Of a stretch of DNA of 64,000 bases, positions 1 to 15,200 are shown in pieces. The first letter of the stretch is position 1. The number at the start of each line of letters is the position of its first letter. Source of the stretch: Cymodocea nodosa (Eukaryota; Streptophyta; Magnoliopsida; Alismatales; Cymodoceaceae). Made by a program: the position numbers and the translations under genes. Location: positions 17,186,501 to 17,250,500 of the forward strand of contig CM072341.1 of assembly GCA_036874045.1 (NCBI GenBank), given 5' to 3'. The notes beneath the pieces were generated by a model. The model did not search any database and was not told the origin of the DNA. It saw only the letters and a list, made by a program, of their open reading frames with translations.

Positions 1-3000
1 TTTTTGTATTAACTACATACACTATTTTTTTACAGCTATTGGGGACGCCCACAAATACATCCACAACACTATGGCAGCAGTCTGGTGTACCATTTTTGAA
101 ATCAAATTGATCAGTTCAATCAAAATCCTATGTAAACTTGTTTTTTATTTTCTACTAAAAAATCATTCTAACTATTAAACCAGAGTGAATTAAATTTATT
201 CATTTATCTATTTAGAGCACTTGGTCGACTGACCCTATTTAACCCTTTTTATATATGTGTACCAAAAAAAAAAAAAAAAAAAACTTGCAAATACTAATTT
301 GAAAAGGCCCAATCCCTTGCGATTATTATAGAATATGAAACATTATTTATTATGCTCTATTTCTAGAAAGAAATCATACATATTATTGCTTGATCATATG
401 GTACACTAAAATACATATATAATTTATGAACTTTAAAAAACAATCCATGATGGCTATTGACTAGCTAGTTTACCAGTTAAAAGATCGATGACATCATTAT
501 ATATATACCGTCGTAACCTCATCTCCTTGAACCAAAACTTGAGACCTTTTTTATTCAACTTTCAGTTCAATGATTTCAAAAGCTTGAGAAACCCATGTGT
601 TGCTACATGCGACAAATACAATTGTAGTGTAAAAACTCGGTAGCATTAAACAAATCAAAAATAAAACTAAATAAAATGTATAAATTGACATCACAATCCA
701 AGTTGTTGCCAATGGTATAATCAAGATCTCCTTTGTCAATCTTAAGACTGTTCCTTCCCTTGTGGAAAAGATCACTAATTGAAAATTAACTTAACCGCTA
801 GGTTCATTGTATAATATGTGAATGGCTTTGTTCATCCTGTGCTATATATATGTGGAATCTTTATAACCTACAACCAAAGGGATACTTTTAAATAGCTAGC
901 TTGCCTGCTGAATTTACTGTTTTACCATTTTATTAGTGATTTAGATTTAACCGCTCAATTTACCTTCTATCAACTGTCCAGATGCATAGATTTATTGAGA
1001 GAAAAAATTCATCAGATGCATGTGGGCTCGTCACCAGATTTTGTGGATGGTTTTTTCTAGTCCAATGTCTTGCCGTTAGGTCTGACCGGACGTTGGAAGA
1101 TGCCGATCTTGCACGCACATGCAATGGCTTCATAAAAAAGTCTTGCATAATATATATTGTACGTACACATCAATGTGCCTATCATATTAAACCAATTCCA
1201 TGTATTTGACCAGGCCGCCGCTTTTGTAGTCTTCTTGAAATCTGTGCCTACCTCACAACCTTCAATCCATAACTTTAAAAGAAAATTGCCGTGACAGGAA
1301 TTTAATTTCAAAACAACACTTCTCAACGATCTATTTCAATTACACATGACTGTATATCAAGGTGGAAAAGTATTTCTCACTTTCTCTACAAATTAAACAC
1401 GGAGGTTCGCATCATTTAACCAATGGGATATACTTCCCAACAAATAAAAACGGGGGTACCATTTAATTCACAAAAAAAGACTAGCGCTACTCATTTAAAA
1501 TTATCTCTATAATTGTCTATTTTAACGCTTTATAACGTAATCCAACATCTTTTATACAAACATGTGGATATGTAACAGGTAGCAGGTGATCACACTAAAA
1601 TATGGGATTTGAAGAAAAATTCCTAAAGGCATGTTTCGAAAGAAGTTGTGAAATATTGGCATTGAAATTCTCATGTTTACATTATTTTTCAAGATAATGA
1701 TACTGTCTTTACAAACCCTATTTCTGAAAAAGGTATGTATTATTTTTTGTAAATATTTTTCTCTTATAATATGATATTTAACTCATTTTTATGAAACCAG
1801 CACAAAAGATACATAATGTTGTGCAATTTACATGCTACATAATGATTTCGTCCATTTTTTCTTTTAAAGCTTGTCAGGATTGTGTGGTTGCATACTCTTC
1901 ATCAAGATTCAAATCAATGTATACATATTTAATTTCAAAAAAAAAAAAAACCATTAATTCACTTATATACTACAATCCTTTCATCTATGAGAGTAAGGCC
2001 ATGTTTAACTAGTTGTGATCTTACATGCAGTATACTCCAATAACATTACTTAACTAACTTATAATGTTTTATAAGAAAATAAAAATTAATTACGAGATTT
2101 TATAAAGTATCATTTTTATTATTTAAGCTTTTATTTAATTAATTGAGTGATATTTCAAAGAACTTAAATTCTTATAGTTAAATTTCAAAGTTTATAATTT
2201 TAAAAACTCAAATATTATAACCTAATTAAAATATGTGAGTTAATTACCTTACATTACATTATTTTAAGAATATGGTCAACTAAACAACACCTAAATTTTA
2301 TACCCAACCTAGGCATTCACATATATTGTCCAACAATACAAATTTCTCCTCCAATTCAACACATCAAGTGGTGTGTTGGAGAGTCCTCATAGATTAGGTT
2401 TCATTTAACAGAGAAAACCACATAAATATTGATTTCAGCATTTCATTAGAAGAGAAATTTAGGTATCTCATTAAAAAGATTGGTTGTACCTTGGCCACTT
2501 TGCTTAGTAATATAGTATATGCAATGATTTTTTTGGTCTCATGTATGAGAATGAATGTGTGTGTGCATATATATATATATAACTAAAAATCTAAATAAAT
2601 TTGTGGAATTTTAGAAAAATAAAACTGAAAAATTTTTAAATAATGAAAATGTAAATTTTTAGACAATTTATTAATCATCTCTCTTTTGAATAATTGGTTT
2701 GTCACAAATAAGGTCCCATTTAGTTAGCTTATTTAGAGCAACCTATTGAAGTAACCTGTGTTTTTGAAATAACTAAGTAGAACCAAACATTTTCAAAATA
2801 AGTTGTATTTTACAAAAAATGTGTTTTTAGTATACTTTTACACTAAAAATACCAAAAAGCATAGAATAAAAGCCTAACATTTTGAAATAAGTTGGATATT
2901 ATGCTCTATATATGAAGGGAATAAATATTAGGAGAATATTACACTTGAAGGAGGTTTTTCCTACTTGCTACATGAACACTATATCATATATGTATCGGTA

Positions 3001-6000
3001 CTTAACCTTTCTATCCTTATGTAGAGAGAAACAAACGCTTTGAATATTAACATGAAATTGTTTTAATAGGTATTCTTATAATATATTTTGAGATGCTTTT
3101 CCTTACTTCTAAAGCATAGCATTCAGGCTCATATATATATGATGCTATTTTCCTATGGGTGTGTATAGGTAATTTTCTTGTAAGCACACATTATTTTAAA
3201 TTTTTTTATATTTAAATTTAAATTAATAATATATTTAGTTAAGCTATAGTATAATCTACCATATGTTAAATTTTCATTATATTTAGAGTCATATTTTTTG
3301 TCAATTTTTCATCTAAAATTGAATGCTGAAATTTAACAATGTGTATTGCATTCTGAATCTTTAAATCAAGGACCAATGGTTTCCTATTTTAATTGAAAAT
3401 TTCACCCTACACTAAAAATATCTAGTTAAAAATCCATAAAATTACTTTTTCTCATGTATTATTTTATAAAAACAATGGCATGCTACATATAGGCCCCTAT
3501 AGGAAATGCTGCAAGCTGATCATATTAGTACTATTTTTTATTTTGAAAATATTATTTATTAGAAATATGGCTAAAACGTATATGTATGTATACACACATG
3601 CATAAAAGTGAATTAGGAAAAAAAATCCATTCATAATTTGAATATACAAAAATGTATCACTTTGTTTATTTACAAAAATGAAACACTTGTGTGATAGGGT
3701 TATGCTGCATATATGTTGTTATCATCATGGTTTATTTTTGTAATGATAGTGTTTTTTATTATTTCCAGCACTGGTGCAGAATGATCTCAATGCATAAGAA
3801 TAAAATCCTCTAATTTCTTTTCATCTAATGAATAAAGCCTAGAAGACCAACAGGAATAATGAAGTTGATTCTCACTCTACCCTTAGGAAGAGAGACTTAA
3901 TTTGAATGTAACTAAATGCGTTATCATTACAAAATAGAATTTAATGGACTTTCTTTCACTTTAATTAACTATATCTAACACTTTCTTTCACTTACAGCTT
4001 ATTTTCATACCCATAAGTATTTACGAATAGATGTACATAAATCTACTCTATTTCCATATAAAAATTTCAACTCAAAATCAAATAATAATGATGAACGAAA
4101 ATCAACATATATAAGCTCAAATTTTAATCTCCATTTTAAATTCCATAAAAGACTTTCCAACATTATAATAGACTGAATTTGGACCGATCGATCCAAGGCT
4201 GTTTCCAAAAAATTAGACACAAAATGTATAGAGACAAACTCACATTATATGGGTCAGATCTAGAAACTTATAACTACAAACCTAAAGAAATATAACAATA
4301 CATATGCATGCACATAATATATAAAATTATGTTTATTTGAGAATAAGAAAAGAAAGTTGATTTTGATGGTAAGGGTGATGTATTAACATTTTGAATTCCA
4401 TTTGAATAGGAAAAGAGTATTTGTTATTATTTTTAATACATAAATTGTTTATTAAAGTTGTATAGATGTCATTATTAATTCTTTATATTAATTTATAGGT
4501 ATATTAGATTTATATTTAATAATTTATATTCTTTAGGCAATCTATCAAAACCCTAAGTTCAAACTTAAAACATTATGTTGTTCGGTTCGGACCCCCATTT
4601 TACAGTTATGGGTCTAGACCCGAATCCGAAGGTGACAAATATGGACCCAACTTAAATCTAGCCTTCAGCCACCTAAACTTCACAGCATTTTTTTTTTTAA
4701 TGGTGAGCTTTTATACTTAAATTGCAATATGAGGGGTAAATCTTCTATAATGACAATTTTTAGCTTCACTGGGATTATTGGAATACTAATGCATATTATG
4801 TCACGGCTAAACCTTGTCATCACCATAACGGGCATTTGTACTTACCCGTCACTCTGCAAGCTGTGGAACTACTTCCTTTCTTTGCCGGTCTCGTGAAGTT
4901 CCAACGTCTACGTTAATTTCCAAGTCAAGCCCTGTAGACTTGCAGATGGTAGGTAGTGGTTACTTGCATGTGTTCTCCCTTATCACCTACCTATCTTTAT
5001 CTTGCCGTAACCCTTTAATTACATTTGAAAATTTTTCTAATCTTCCAAATTAACCCACACGATATATACATGCACGTTTTTCTTTACAAATTAACCAGTA
5101 CACGCATGAGTTGTTCTTCCATTCTCAGTAATGTTCTAAATCCAAGTCTGAAATTCATGAGTATACCAATGTTACAGATGATCTAGCTAGTAAACTTTTC
5201 TTACTTTATATATATATAAGACCATTGTTTATAACGCATGATAGTAGATTTTATATAATTATCAAGGTTTAAAATCCTAGCTAGCTAGTAGAACTATAAC
5301 TATCTTGCCCTTACGTAGTTAAGCAAACTATTATATATGTACAGTTCATGACTAAATGCTTAGTTATAAGATGTTTAAAGAAATAAAGTTTTAAATTCAT
5401 CATGGATATCATAAAAAGAAATTGGATATGCTGGTGGTTGGGGGGGGGGGGCGAATTTGGTTAAGACTTTCGGGCACGAGAAAACTTCAATTTTTTAAAT
5501 ACATTAGTCAACTACGCTAGGACACTTGGTTCGGACACCAAAGCAGTTGAATAGAAGGCCAAGATCGCTCTGTTGTATGCGCGACCCATCCTTAATTTTT
5601 CGTTCTTTCGAAAAATGGCCGGACCGAAGCTTATATTTCTCTAGATCAACCATATATAATAGCTTAACTAGATGTATATGAAAAATGATATTCGTAGTTT
5701 TCACAAGACTCAAATCTATACAAAAGAAGAAGAAGGAAAAAGCTTATCTATTATAAGGTGCATCGTTATATATAATTAATTAGTGTTCTGTACCAGATTC
5801 CAAAGTACGCGTTGGTCCATGGATGACCCCTGGCTGCTGCGTCGACGAAGCTCAATCGGCATGTACGTACGGTAAGCATGAATGTAACGATGCATGCACC
5901 AGATAATCGTACAGCAAGGGAAGTTATATATGTATGTATAAGCAAGCACTACTCACCGGCTAGCAAGGAATTAACAACTTGCTTTGGCGCATGGTGGCCT

Positions 6001-8940
6001 ATTCACAGCTGCATGCCACAGACTAATCGCTTCCACCTCCACTCAGTTCAGCTTCTTAATTTGCTCTTCTTCTGCAGTCAAGCAAACACTGTTAATTAAT
6101 TAGAACTCGGAGGCGAGTGAAACCCTGCGAATGCAATGCACATCACAGCAACGGCCACGTATATTACATTTGCAACGAATCCCCGGACCCAAGAGGAGGA
6201 CAGGCAACAACAAGAAGAAGAAGAAGAAGAAGAGGAGGAGGAGGAGGTGGGTACGTGCTGGTGGTAAAATTACGGAGAGAAAATTAAGCAGGCCGGAGGA
6301 AGGAGGAGGTGTGGTAATTAAAGAGAGCCAGATGAATGGAAACAGATGGAGGGTGTTGATCGATCATATAGAGAGAGAGGGAGGTATGGGCGGAGGCCGG
6401 AGGTTGTTTGAAATATGGAGGGGGAGAGGATACGTTGTACGTTTGGATTGACTGGCAGCTCCCCCTCAGCCGGGGTGAACAACCGAGGACAGTGCATCCG
6501 GAGATGATGCTTGCAAGCCCAACCCCGCGGCAAAAATCCAACCAAACGTTCATAGTTATTGACTTATGAACATGTATTCCGTATATTTAATTTTCTGTCT
6601 GTTTGTTGAGACTTGCGACTATTTAATTAAACCGCTCGATCTGATGATCGATCCGGTCTTCCAATATATATATTTACTCCTAACAAAAAAATATTGCGTC
6701 CGCCTGTATATAAAGATTAATTATATCTGAAATAATAATTCCATTTTACGTATTTTGAGAAACATCCATTGGAAAACAGTACCGTTTAATTACGCACGGT
6801 CTTGGAAACTTGATCTTATTTTTTGTGAAAAACATTAAATTTTAACTGAAATGTAAAAGCCGTCTTTCCTGTGAATGTAAGAACAAATTTTAAGTTAATA
6901 TCGAAACAGTTTTAGTAAAAAATATCTACACACTTATAAACTTAAGATATGTTATAAATGAAAATAAGTATGAAACGCCCTTACGTAACAAGTATTAGAA
7001 ATGAAACTTGAATTAATATACAATAAATCTTTACGTTCATTGAAATATTTTATGTTTACAGGAATATTATAAAATACAGCTCCAAATACAAATGAGATGC
7101 GGATGGGACATAGGCCGAATTGCAACGACGTGCTCGTTCCAATCCGCATTAATTAGCGCCATTCTTGGATTTTTCCGCGTGGGCTGACGTTCACAAAAGA
7201 CGGAGAGAGGGATTTAAAAGTGGCAAAGGAAATAATAATAATTGTGAAATAAAAGAATATAAAAAAAATAAAAAAAAACATTACTCGCGTAATATATTTC
7301 ACGTTTGTTTTACTAAGAATTTAGAAAGAGAGGTAAAAAGCGTAGCCGGAGGAGGGTCGGAAAATATACCACTGACAGCGCTTTTTAAGGAAGACCTCGC
7401 AACGATCAACTTTTGAAAAAAAAAAAAAAAACTTGACAAGTTTTTGTCGTTTTTTTTTTATTACATATTAGCATCTTAGATTGCATTTATTTACGGGAAT
7501 GTGCCATCATCACTCTTCTTCTCTTTCGTGAAAGAAAAATATCATGCTCAACGATAGAAGAGTGGAACACCTCAAGGAGTCCTCTCTGAATGGTTCTCAA
7601 AAGGCGAAACGAGTTTGATTGCAATCAAACACAGTATAATAGTTAAAAAATTAAAATTGTCCATTGAAACTATATTCTTTTTAGTTTTTTTCCAGAAATT
7701 AAAAATTGTTAGCTGCAATTAAATCCAAAATCGTGCGTTTTGAAATGAATAGTTCGCATTATCGAGAATATGATGTGACGCGAACCGAAGGAAAGATGGC
7801 TCCGTCGTTTTGTTGAAACGATTTTATTTTTGTATTATATTTTACAATTCCTTCCAATATTTAATCTTGATCGTATCCTGATTTTCAAATATTTTATAAC
7901 TGTTTTTCCACGGGAATTTCGTTGCGGAAAAGCCCGCAGCAATTGCTTCTCCTCCATTGATTCGTAGGGCGGCGGTAAAAGCCATGTTGGAAAGATTAGG
8001 ATTTATGAAAATTGTCAGATTAGTGAAACAATTATCGGATTAACGAAGGATCGATGTTGAAACAAGAGAGGTATTTTGAGCAATGTCAGACTAAGTTATT
8101 AGGAATATTTGATTATAAAAGATAATATTGCCGTCGCTCAGGAAATTAAAAAGGTTGTAGATTCCAAATTATTTCAAAACATACTGATTTCTATACCATC
8201 TAGCTATAGAAAATGTACGAAGTTTATTTGTATTAAACTAGCAAATTACTTTCCAATGGTGTCAATGCTTCGTGAAGTACGTCCAATATTATAACCGTAA
8301 TTTTTATTGTCCATCTTAATGCCTTGTAACATTAAAGACATAATAACAATGATAAAATTGAGTCCGTCGAGTGAGGCATGATTGAACATAGGCCAATTAC
8401 TTACAATACTGCAAGCTTGTGTATGTGATCAAATTAATAAGTTCCAGTTAATGCAAGTCATTGGAATGATACCAAATGTGATGCAACCATGAAGGTAACA
8501 TTGCATGCCATGGGATGAGTACGTCAAATTAATACGAAAATCGAGTTGTATTAATTCTTGGTCAGTGCCAGCTGGTTGGTTGGTGAATGTTTTGAGGTGG
8601 TACTCTTGAGTTTGCTATTTGTATGGGTTGCTAATTTGATACATTCTTTGCTTCGTATGAGTTGTCTATTACATTAATTGCAAAGTGAAAACATTATGTT
8701 TGCCATATGTATGTATAAGCTATTTAGTACCTTTGTGTTTGTTTTTCTCGTAAACATGTGGACATGTTGTTAACCTATCACTTCTTTATAATGGGTGTTT
8801 TCCTCTATCTAAGTGATAATTTTCCTTGGATAATTATTATAGGTGGGATCGGTTATATGTACCATAGAGATGAGAAAGTCCAAGTAAAATGATAAAAAAA
8901 TACTTAAAATAAAATAAAAAAAGAATAGAGAAGAAAACCA
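1..8940. other. AT-rich intergenic spacer, no gene supported
   Basis: I find no supportable gene here. All open frames are short, lack domain signatures and lie in AT-rich sequence with many poly-A/T runs and TA repeats. The only GC-richer patch is about 5800-6560, which has a purine-rich AAG/GAG microsatellite (about 6211-6248) and overlapping short frames on both strands. Their residue composition follows the repeat, so I do not call them genes. A poly-G run of 12 sits at 5440-5451. A weak MITE-like segment is listed separately. Confidence 0.6.
2014..2292. mobile_element. possible AT-rich MITE relic
   Basis: The segment begins with a GGCCATGTTTAACTAG-like edge and ends near GTCAACTAAACAACACC, which is roughly its inverted complement (shared TGTTTA...GTTG elements). 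The interior is very AT-rich and has no frame. This is the usual look of non-autonomous hAT or Harbinger MITEs in plants. The ends match only loosely and I cannot fix a target-site duplication, so this is a suggestion. Confidence 0.25.
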
Positions 8941-9013
8941 GCGCCTGTAGCTCAGTGGATAGAGCGTCTGTTTCCTAAGCAGAAAGTCGTAGGTTCGACC
9001 CCTACCTGGCGCG
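8941..9013 (+). tRNA. tRNA-Arg (anticodon CCT)
   Basis: This is a complete 73-nt cloverleaf without intron. The acceptor arms GCGCCTG and CTGGCGC pair with one T-T mismatch. The D arm is GCTC...GAGC, the anticodon stem TCTGT/GCAGA flanks loop TTCCTAA (anticodon CCT, reading AGG), and the T arm GTAGG-TTCGACC-CCTAC contains a good B box. The discriminator base is G. A T-rich run follows the gene (from about 9048) and could stop RNA polymerase III. It lies about 260 bp upstream of the VPS26 start codon, on the same strand. Confidence 0.95.
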
Positions 9014-9276
9014 AATCTCATTTTACATAATTTATTTGTCTGTTTCGATTTTTTATTTTTTATTTTTTATTTTTTATTGTAAATAGTTGTTCCGATTGTT
9101 CAATCAATCGTTCTCCGAGTCCAGGGATCCCCTGCACAGGTAAATCCCCAGACCTCTGGCGTTGATCGCCACTTCTCCGGGTCTTCCCTCCCCACACGCT
9201 CCGTTTCGTTCCCGACGAATTCCACAATCGCGCTGTTGTTTGTATTACAAACATCTGCAGGAAGTGCACTTCTGCG

Positions 9277-12200
9277 ATGGTAAGATCCCCTCCGATTTCT
9301 GGTAGGTTCATTCAAGCTTCAGTTACATTTTGGATGTGGAAGATGTGCATCAATCATGACGCATTTTATGATTCCACTGGTTTTTCTTATTCTTATGTTC
9401 CAGAATTTTATTGTTGGAGCATTCAGGGCTCCTTGCGACATTGTGATCACGTTTTCCGATGAGAACACCCGCAGGAAGGTAATGAACAGAGAGGTCGTTT
9501 CAGTAAAAGAAGATTTACCGACACGACCTGCCTGATTTTTATTTCGCTTGCCATGGATCTTAGATGATTACCATCTCATGCTCTGCACAAATGAAATGGC
9601 ATGCTTCGAATCCTTTCATGAGCTTTTCCTCTTTCTAAAAACCAGTGGGAACTCTAATTGTGCTATCTGAGATGGTGTGCTCTCCATCTGGCCATACAGA
9701 TTTCCATCCCATATCTTGTAAAAGAGAAAGATTGAAAATTTAAATCTATCAGTAGCACTATGCTCCACCTAATAATAAAAAACTTGTTTCGTTTGAAACT
9801 TTATCACGCTACATGATAGATTAAAACACCTAAACGTCCGACTCCCGTGTGGAATTAGATTAGCGTTCAAAAAAAATGTTGAAATATGTGCGGTTGATTC
9901 TGTTGAATGTTAGTTACCATAAACTAGAAAGAGAAACTGTTAACGTCGATGATGCTCTTACCAAGCAGTCAAATATTTTGTCATAAGAATGCATACGCAT
10001 AAAACATCACGTCATATATGCTACAGAAGTACAGGGATGGAATTTCATGACCTGCCAAACAATAAAAGGACATGAGTCTAAGTGTCTGGTACAATTGGAT
10101 TATTTTTCCTGTTTCTATTCGTAGGATTTGCATCTATTTCTTTGCCAAGCTGAATGTCATGGATCTTACAGGATTGAGAAGATTATAAAACAAGATATCC
10201 AAATTCATCACTAGTGTTTTTGTATCCATAAAAATATGGTACAATATGGGTATGTATGGGTGGAGAATACATATTTGGGTATTGTATGCCTTTTTGTTTT
10301 TCCCATACATTTTTTATGTTTTTTAGATTTCAGCTGGTATAAGTTGTAAATGAATAGTCTATGGGGTATTTATGTCTTTCTCAAAAGAAATATTGTATTT
10401 GTACCTCTCCAAAGAAATATTGAACATAAATTAACTATAATCAATTTCTCTCTAATTAGTTATACCCATATCCATGCTATGTATGCATCCAAATTTGTGT
10501 CTTCCAAATTAAAGAAATTGAAGTATCTATATTCATTATCCATGCTAATACTTTTAAATATACTTGTACTAGAGCACACAGGTATATAATAAGTGTCTGG
10601 TGGCAACTTGTCATCACCAAGAATTTTATTTTCATATGCATTGTGCCAGAGACGGACTGTTTTTATTATCTTCTCTAAGTAAACTCTGGGATGTATGGCC
10701 CAGCGGCTAAAAAGTAATTATTTTCTTGAACCACCAAAGTATAAAAGAAATCTTTACAAGTGTAATGTCTGATAATTGCTAAGTTAGGGTTTGTTTCAAA
10801 TTATCTTTAGTTACCACTCACTAGCTATTAGATCTTATGAGTCTATACATACAATGAATGACAGAAATTAAAAGAAAATTTGTTCTTGGGATCTTGTCAC
10901 AAAGCCCTGTTTCCCTTGCTTGCATGCTCTTGTTTGTTTTATTTGATTGTGCTTGCATGTCATTGTTCTCCTCCAATATTATTTGCTTTATAGGTTCCTC
11001 AAAAGAAGGAAAATGGCAAGATGGTAATGGTGCCACTTTTCCAAAGCCATGAAAACATCACAGGAGAGGTATAGTACACTTTGTTAGCGAAGGAGATTTA
11101 ATAATGTCAGAAGCATTCCGAGAGAGTTATATTTTTACATTATTCTGCAGGTTTCTATTGTGCCTGTTCAAGGAAAAAAGATTGAGCATTTAGGCTTGAA
11201 AATTGAGCTACTCGGCCAAATTGGTGTGCTTCACTGTCTTCCAAATTTATTTAGGCAAATATATTTCATCTCTTATTCTACATCAAGCTTTATGATACTA
11301 GGTCCTTAATGATTTATTTTATGTAATTATGTAAAAATTTAAATTAATTGTTACCCATAGATGCATCTATGATTCAATGCTGGTGTACATAAGGGACATA
11401 CAAAAGAAATTAAAATATTAAGTAGGATAATGCACAAGATACGTTTAGTAGTAAAAGTGTGCAATGTCTTCCATCGTTATAAAACATCCTAATGCACAAA
11501 TTAATGGAAAAATATTTTGAGCATGCAATAAGTAAAACAAAATCAGAAGTTTTCCTAATTTTACCAACATGCAGTTCTGCACAAAAGCATTTCCTAAGCT
11601 TTGTTATAGAAAGATAACATATAAACCCACAGAATGCATATGGCACAAGTCATGTATGTATATAACTCTTAAGGACAAACAAAACAACAAAGGTAACTTC
11701 AATGTTATATGTGTGGTCAAAAGGATTTTTGTTTGGGAATGATGCACTCGCTGTGGGACTGCAAGTAGACCTAGCTTGTATATGTCATAGAAAATAAGAC
11801 ATTGTAGTTCTCAATGCAGTTTCCTGTTTGTGATACAGGTTCATTCTTAAGCTGGAAAACTTTCCTGGTGATAATCATATATGACAAAAATGTATTGATT
11901 TACAAAATTATTGATTTTTCTACATTAATGGATTAGTATTTTGTTCCAGAAAACTATTCTGTGTCTCTGATGTCCAATGAAAACTATGGCATAATATTTT
12001 TCATGTGTGAGAAGAACTGTTATAATCTAAAATTGAGTTATATTTTTTTCCTCTTTGTATAAAGTTTTTTAGTTAGTATTTGCTTGTTTTCTTTTCTTGC
12101 AGAGCTCTATTTTGACAGAGGAAACTTCTATGATTTTACCTCACTTGGTAAGTAAAAGCATGTTAGGATACCATAACCAATATGTCAGTATCTAATTACT

Positions 12201-15200
12201 CATTTCCCATTGTTTTCACACCTTCCATCTGATATTTATGGATGTTATAGTTTCTCAAGTTTGGGACTTTTCACTGTGCAGTTCGGGAATTAGATGTTCC
12301 TGGTGAGATCTTTGAAGAGAAAGTATATCCATTTGAGTTTTCTGCTGTTGAAATGCCCTATGAGACATATAATGGTATTAATGTGAGGCTTAGGTACGAG
12401 ATTGGTTGATTTTCTTTTGTGTTAAATCATATGCAGACTATATTGATGAGAAAAATGCACATATTTTGTCCCTATTTATCACAAAGAGAAAGGAAAATAA
12501 TCTTAGTCCATCTTCCACATATTATTTAGGTGCTAGGACAAGTATCTATAGTGATGCTTTGTCTTGCAGTGTGAGCTTCAAAATTTAGTTTATTGCAAAA
12601 TATTCTGAAATTGTATTCTTGTCACTTGAGATGGTCGATGCTAATGCATAAATTTATGGCATGCTAAATGTAATCATGGCATGCTCCATGACTCATTCCA
12701 TTCATACTTTTGTTGCTTAGACACATGTAGGATATTTTACTTCACTTGCCAAAGGCAGTTCTAATAAATATACTATTAAAAGATCCTTAATCTATTTTTG
12801 AATTTGGTCTATCTTTTGTTGATATATTTCCTTGAGAACCATTCCAACTATAGAAATGCATATAAATGCCAGGTTAAATGGGATATCCAAGGTGAAGTTT
12901 AAGTACAGAACAATGGGTGAATTCTCTTAGTTTTATCTCTTGACTTACTGCATCATTTTTTCCTCAACTTTGCAGATACATCCTTAAAGTAACAATCAGC
13001 CGTAATTACTTAGGAAACATTGTGGAGTACCAGGATTTTTTGGTAAGTTTTTATATATAAAACAGAAAAACTTATAATTGGGGAACCCTGCTGGAACTCC
13101 CTCACGGTTCTTAACGACCCTGTATCTGAAAGGGCAATGCATGCCACTTCGATCACTCTGAAATGCCTTTGTGTAACGTTATTTAAAAGTATCCCTCTGT
13201 TAAAATTGTGGAGAGACCTTATCGAAGTAGGTCAAAGATTAAATATATGATGTGTAAATTCAGCAATGGTAGAAGCAATGAAGTATAAAATTAGATGATC
13301 ATGAGATTCCTAAAAATAAGAATTTTAGATATTTAAGATCTATAACTAGCAATTCTAGAGAAATTACAGAAGTTGTTATATAAAAATTAAAATAAATTAA
13401 ACAAAATGGAGAAATGATTTTGAAATATTATGTGATAAAAGAATGCTTCTAACATTCAAAGAAAAATTCTATAGGACATTTATTTATTCAATTATATTTT
13501 ATAAGAGTACTAGACTGTTGAACATGTACATAAAGCTAGTGTAATAAAGATGCGAACGTTAATGTAGATAAGTGATACTACCATACGAGATAAGAAATGA
13601 TTTTATCTAGAATAGAGGAGTTGCACCAATTGTGAACAAATAAGAGAACTGTCTTACATAGTTTGATCATATTCATAGAAAGCTCATACATTTATTTGTA
13701 AGAAAAGGATTGTTAATTAATTTCAATAAAATTAAATGAAGTAGAGGAAGACCAAATTACATTGTTAGAAATAGAGAAAAATATTTAAAATCCCAATTTA
13801 ATTGTATTTATTGGATGCATGACTATTAAAATGTCATGCATGGCTGTTATACTTGTCACTGCTTTACCATTTTTCTTCCATCCACTTTTAATGCACATCT
13901 TGAAGGACAAATTATGAACTCCCTTCTTTCTCAAAAAAGGAATATATAAACCCCACTCACCGGCGTTATTTCTATGCATCTGGTTCAAAGACCTTGACAA
14001 AGGAGGGTGGTAGTAGGTTATAGCCAGCTACAAAAATTTGTTAAATCCTACGAACAGGAATCATAAATCTGCTATAGAAATGATTGTGAGTGAAATTCAA
14101 AACAGTTTTTGTTATATGATTATGGCATACCTGACGTTTTGTATATGTTCAAGAGCCAATTTTTGCTTCATCAATTCTCCTTTAAATTATATCATACAAG
14201 TCCATGTGTTGGTGTAAGCATTGTCCTTTTCATATCATTTAAAATTTGTTGTTGACAAGTTTCTCAATGTTGAATAATGGAACTCACCACTTTTTAGGGA
14301 ATGGGTTGGTTTTCTCTAAGGATTCTAAGCAAATCTGCTATCCCCATTGTTGTTCAGTATCACAGATAGGGTCCCAGATGAATTCTTTGGCGCATGTGTT
14401 AATGATCAAACTATGATTTTAAGAGTTAAGACGAAGGCTTAAACAAATGCCAATCATCATTTTGCGTGTGTTTGGTGGTGGTCCTAAGAAACAATTTTTA
14501 ATTTATGAAGGTAAGAATTATACCTTCTCTTGCTCCCATATTGGTGGAAACTTCATACATTGAGTTCATTCTTTTGATATGGTAAATGAGTAAGGGGGTT
14601 ATTTTGATTATTGACAAGGCTAAAATATTCTGTTGTTATGGAAGTCTTTCCTTATAAAATACCTGGCACTCAATGGTGCTTTAATTTCTAGTAATCTTGA
14701 TCTAGTCAATTAAAACTTTTTGAAGCATGACAACATACTTGTGTGATGAATTGTGTTCAAAACATCATATTTTATTTTAAATAAAAAGGAAAAATCCAGT
14801 AAATGAGGCTTCTATCAATGTTTGGTCTAGAATGCTCTAATTGTATGTAACTTTACCTTTATTTAAGGCATTAAGGTGCCCAAGTGTTATGCCTAGTCAT
14901 CTGGGTGCTTGAGCACCTTCACAGTGCATGGGCACCTAGACATCATTTAAAAAGTTAAAAAAAAATTGTTTGTATTTTTTATTTTATTATATATTGTTGC
15001 ATAGATATATGTATTTTTAACTCAACTAACATTGAAACATAAAAAAATGGTACAACTATATGAAATTGTAGTAATGTTAATATGACATCAATTATAGACA
15101 AATTGGCATCTAAATATATGAAAAATATTTAACTTTTAATAAATCTTAATTATTAAAATACATAGAAATACTACATCTGACAAAATCTCGTTATAACAAA

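Noticed and set aside
5878..6553. Several overlapping ORFs on both strands around a purine-rich microsatellite
   Set aside because: Their residues are mainly Lys/Arg/Glu/Gly runs imposed by the AAG/GAG repeat; no domain, start context or splice partner supports a gene.
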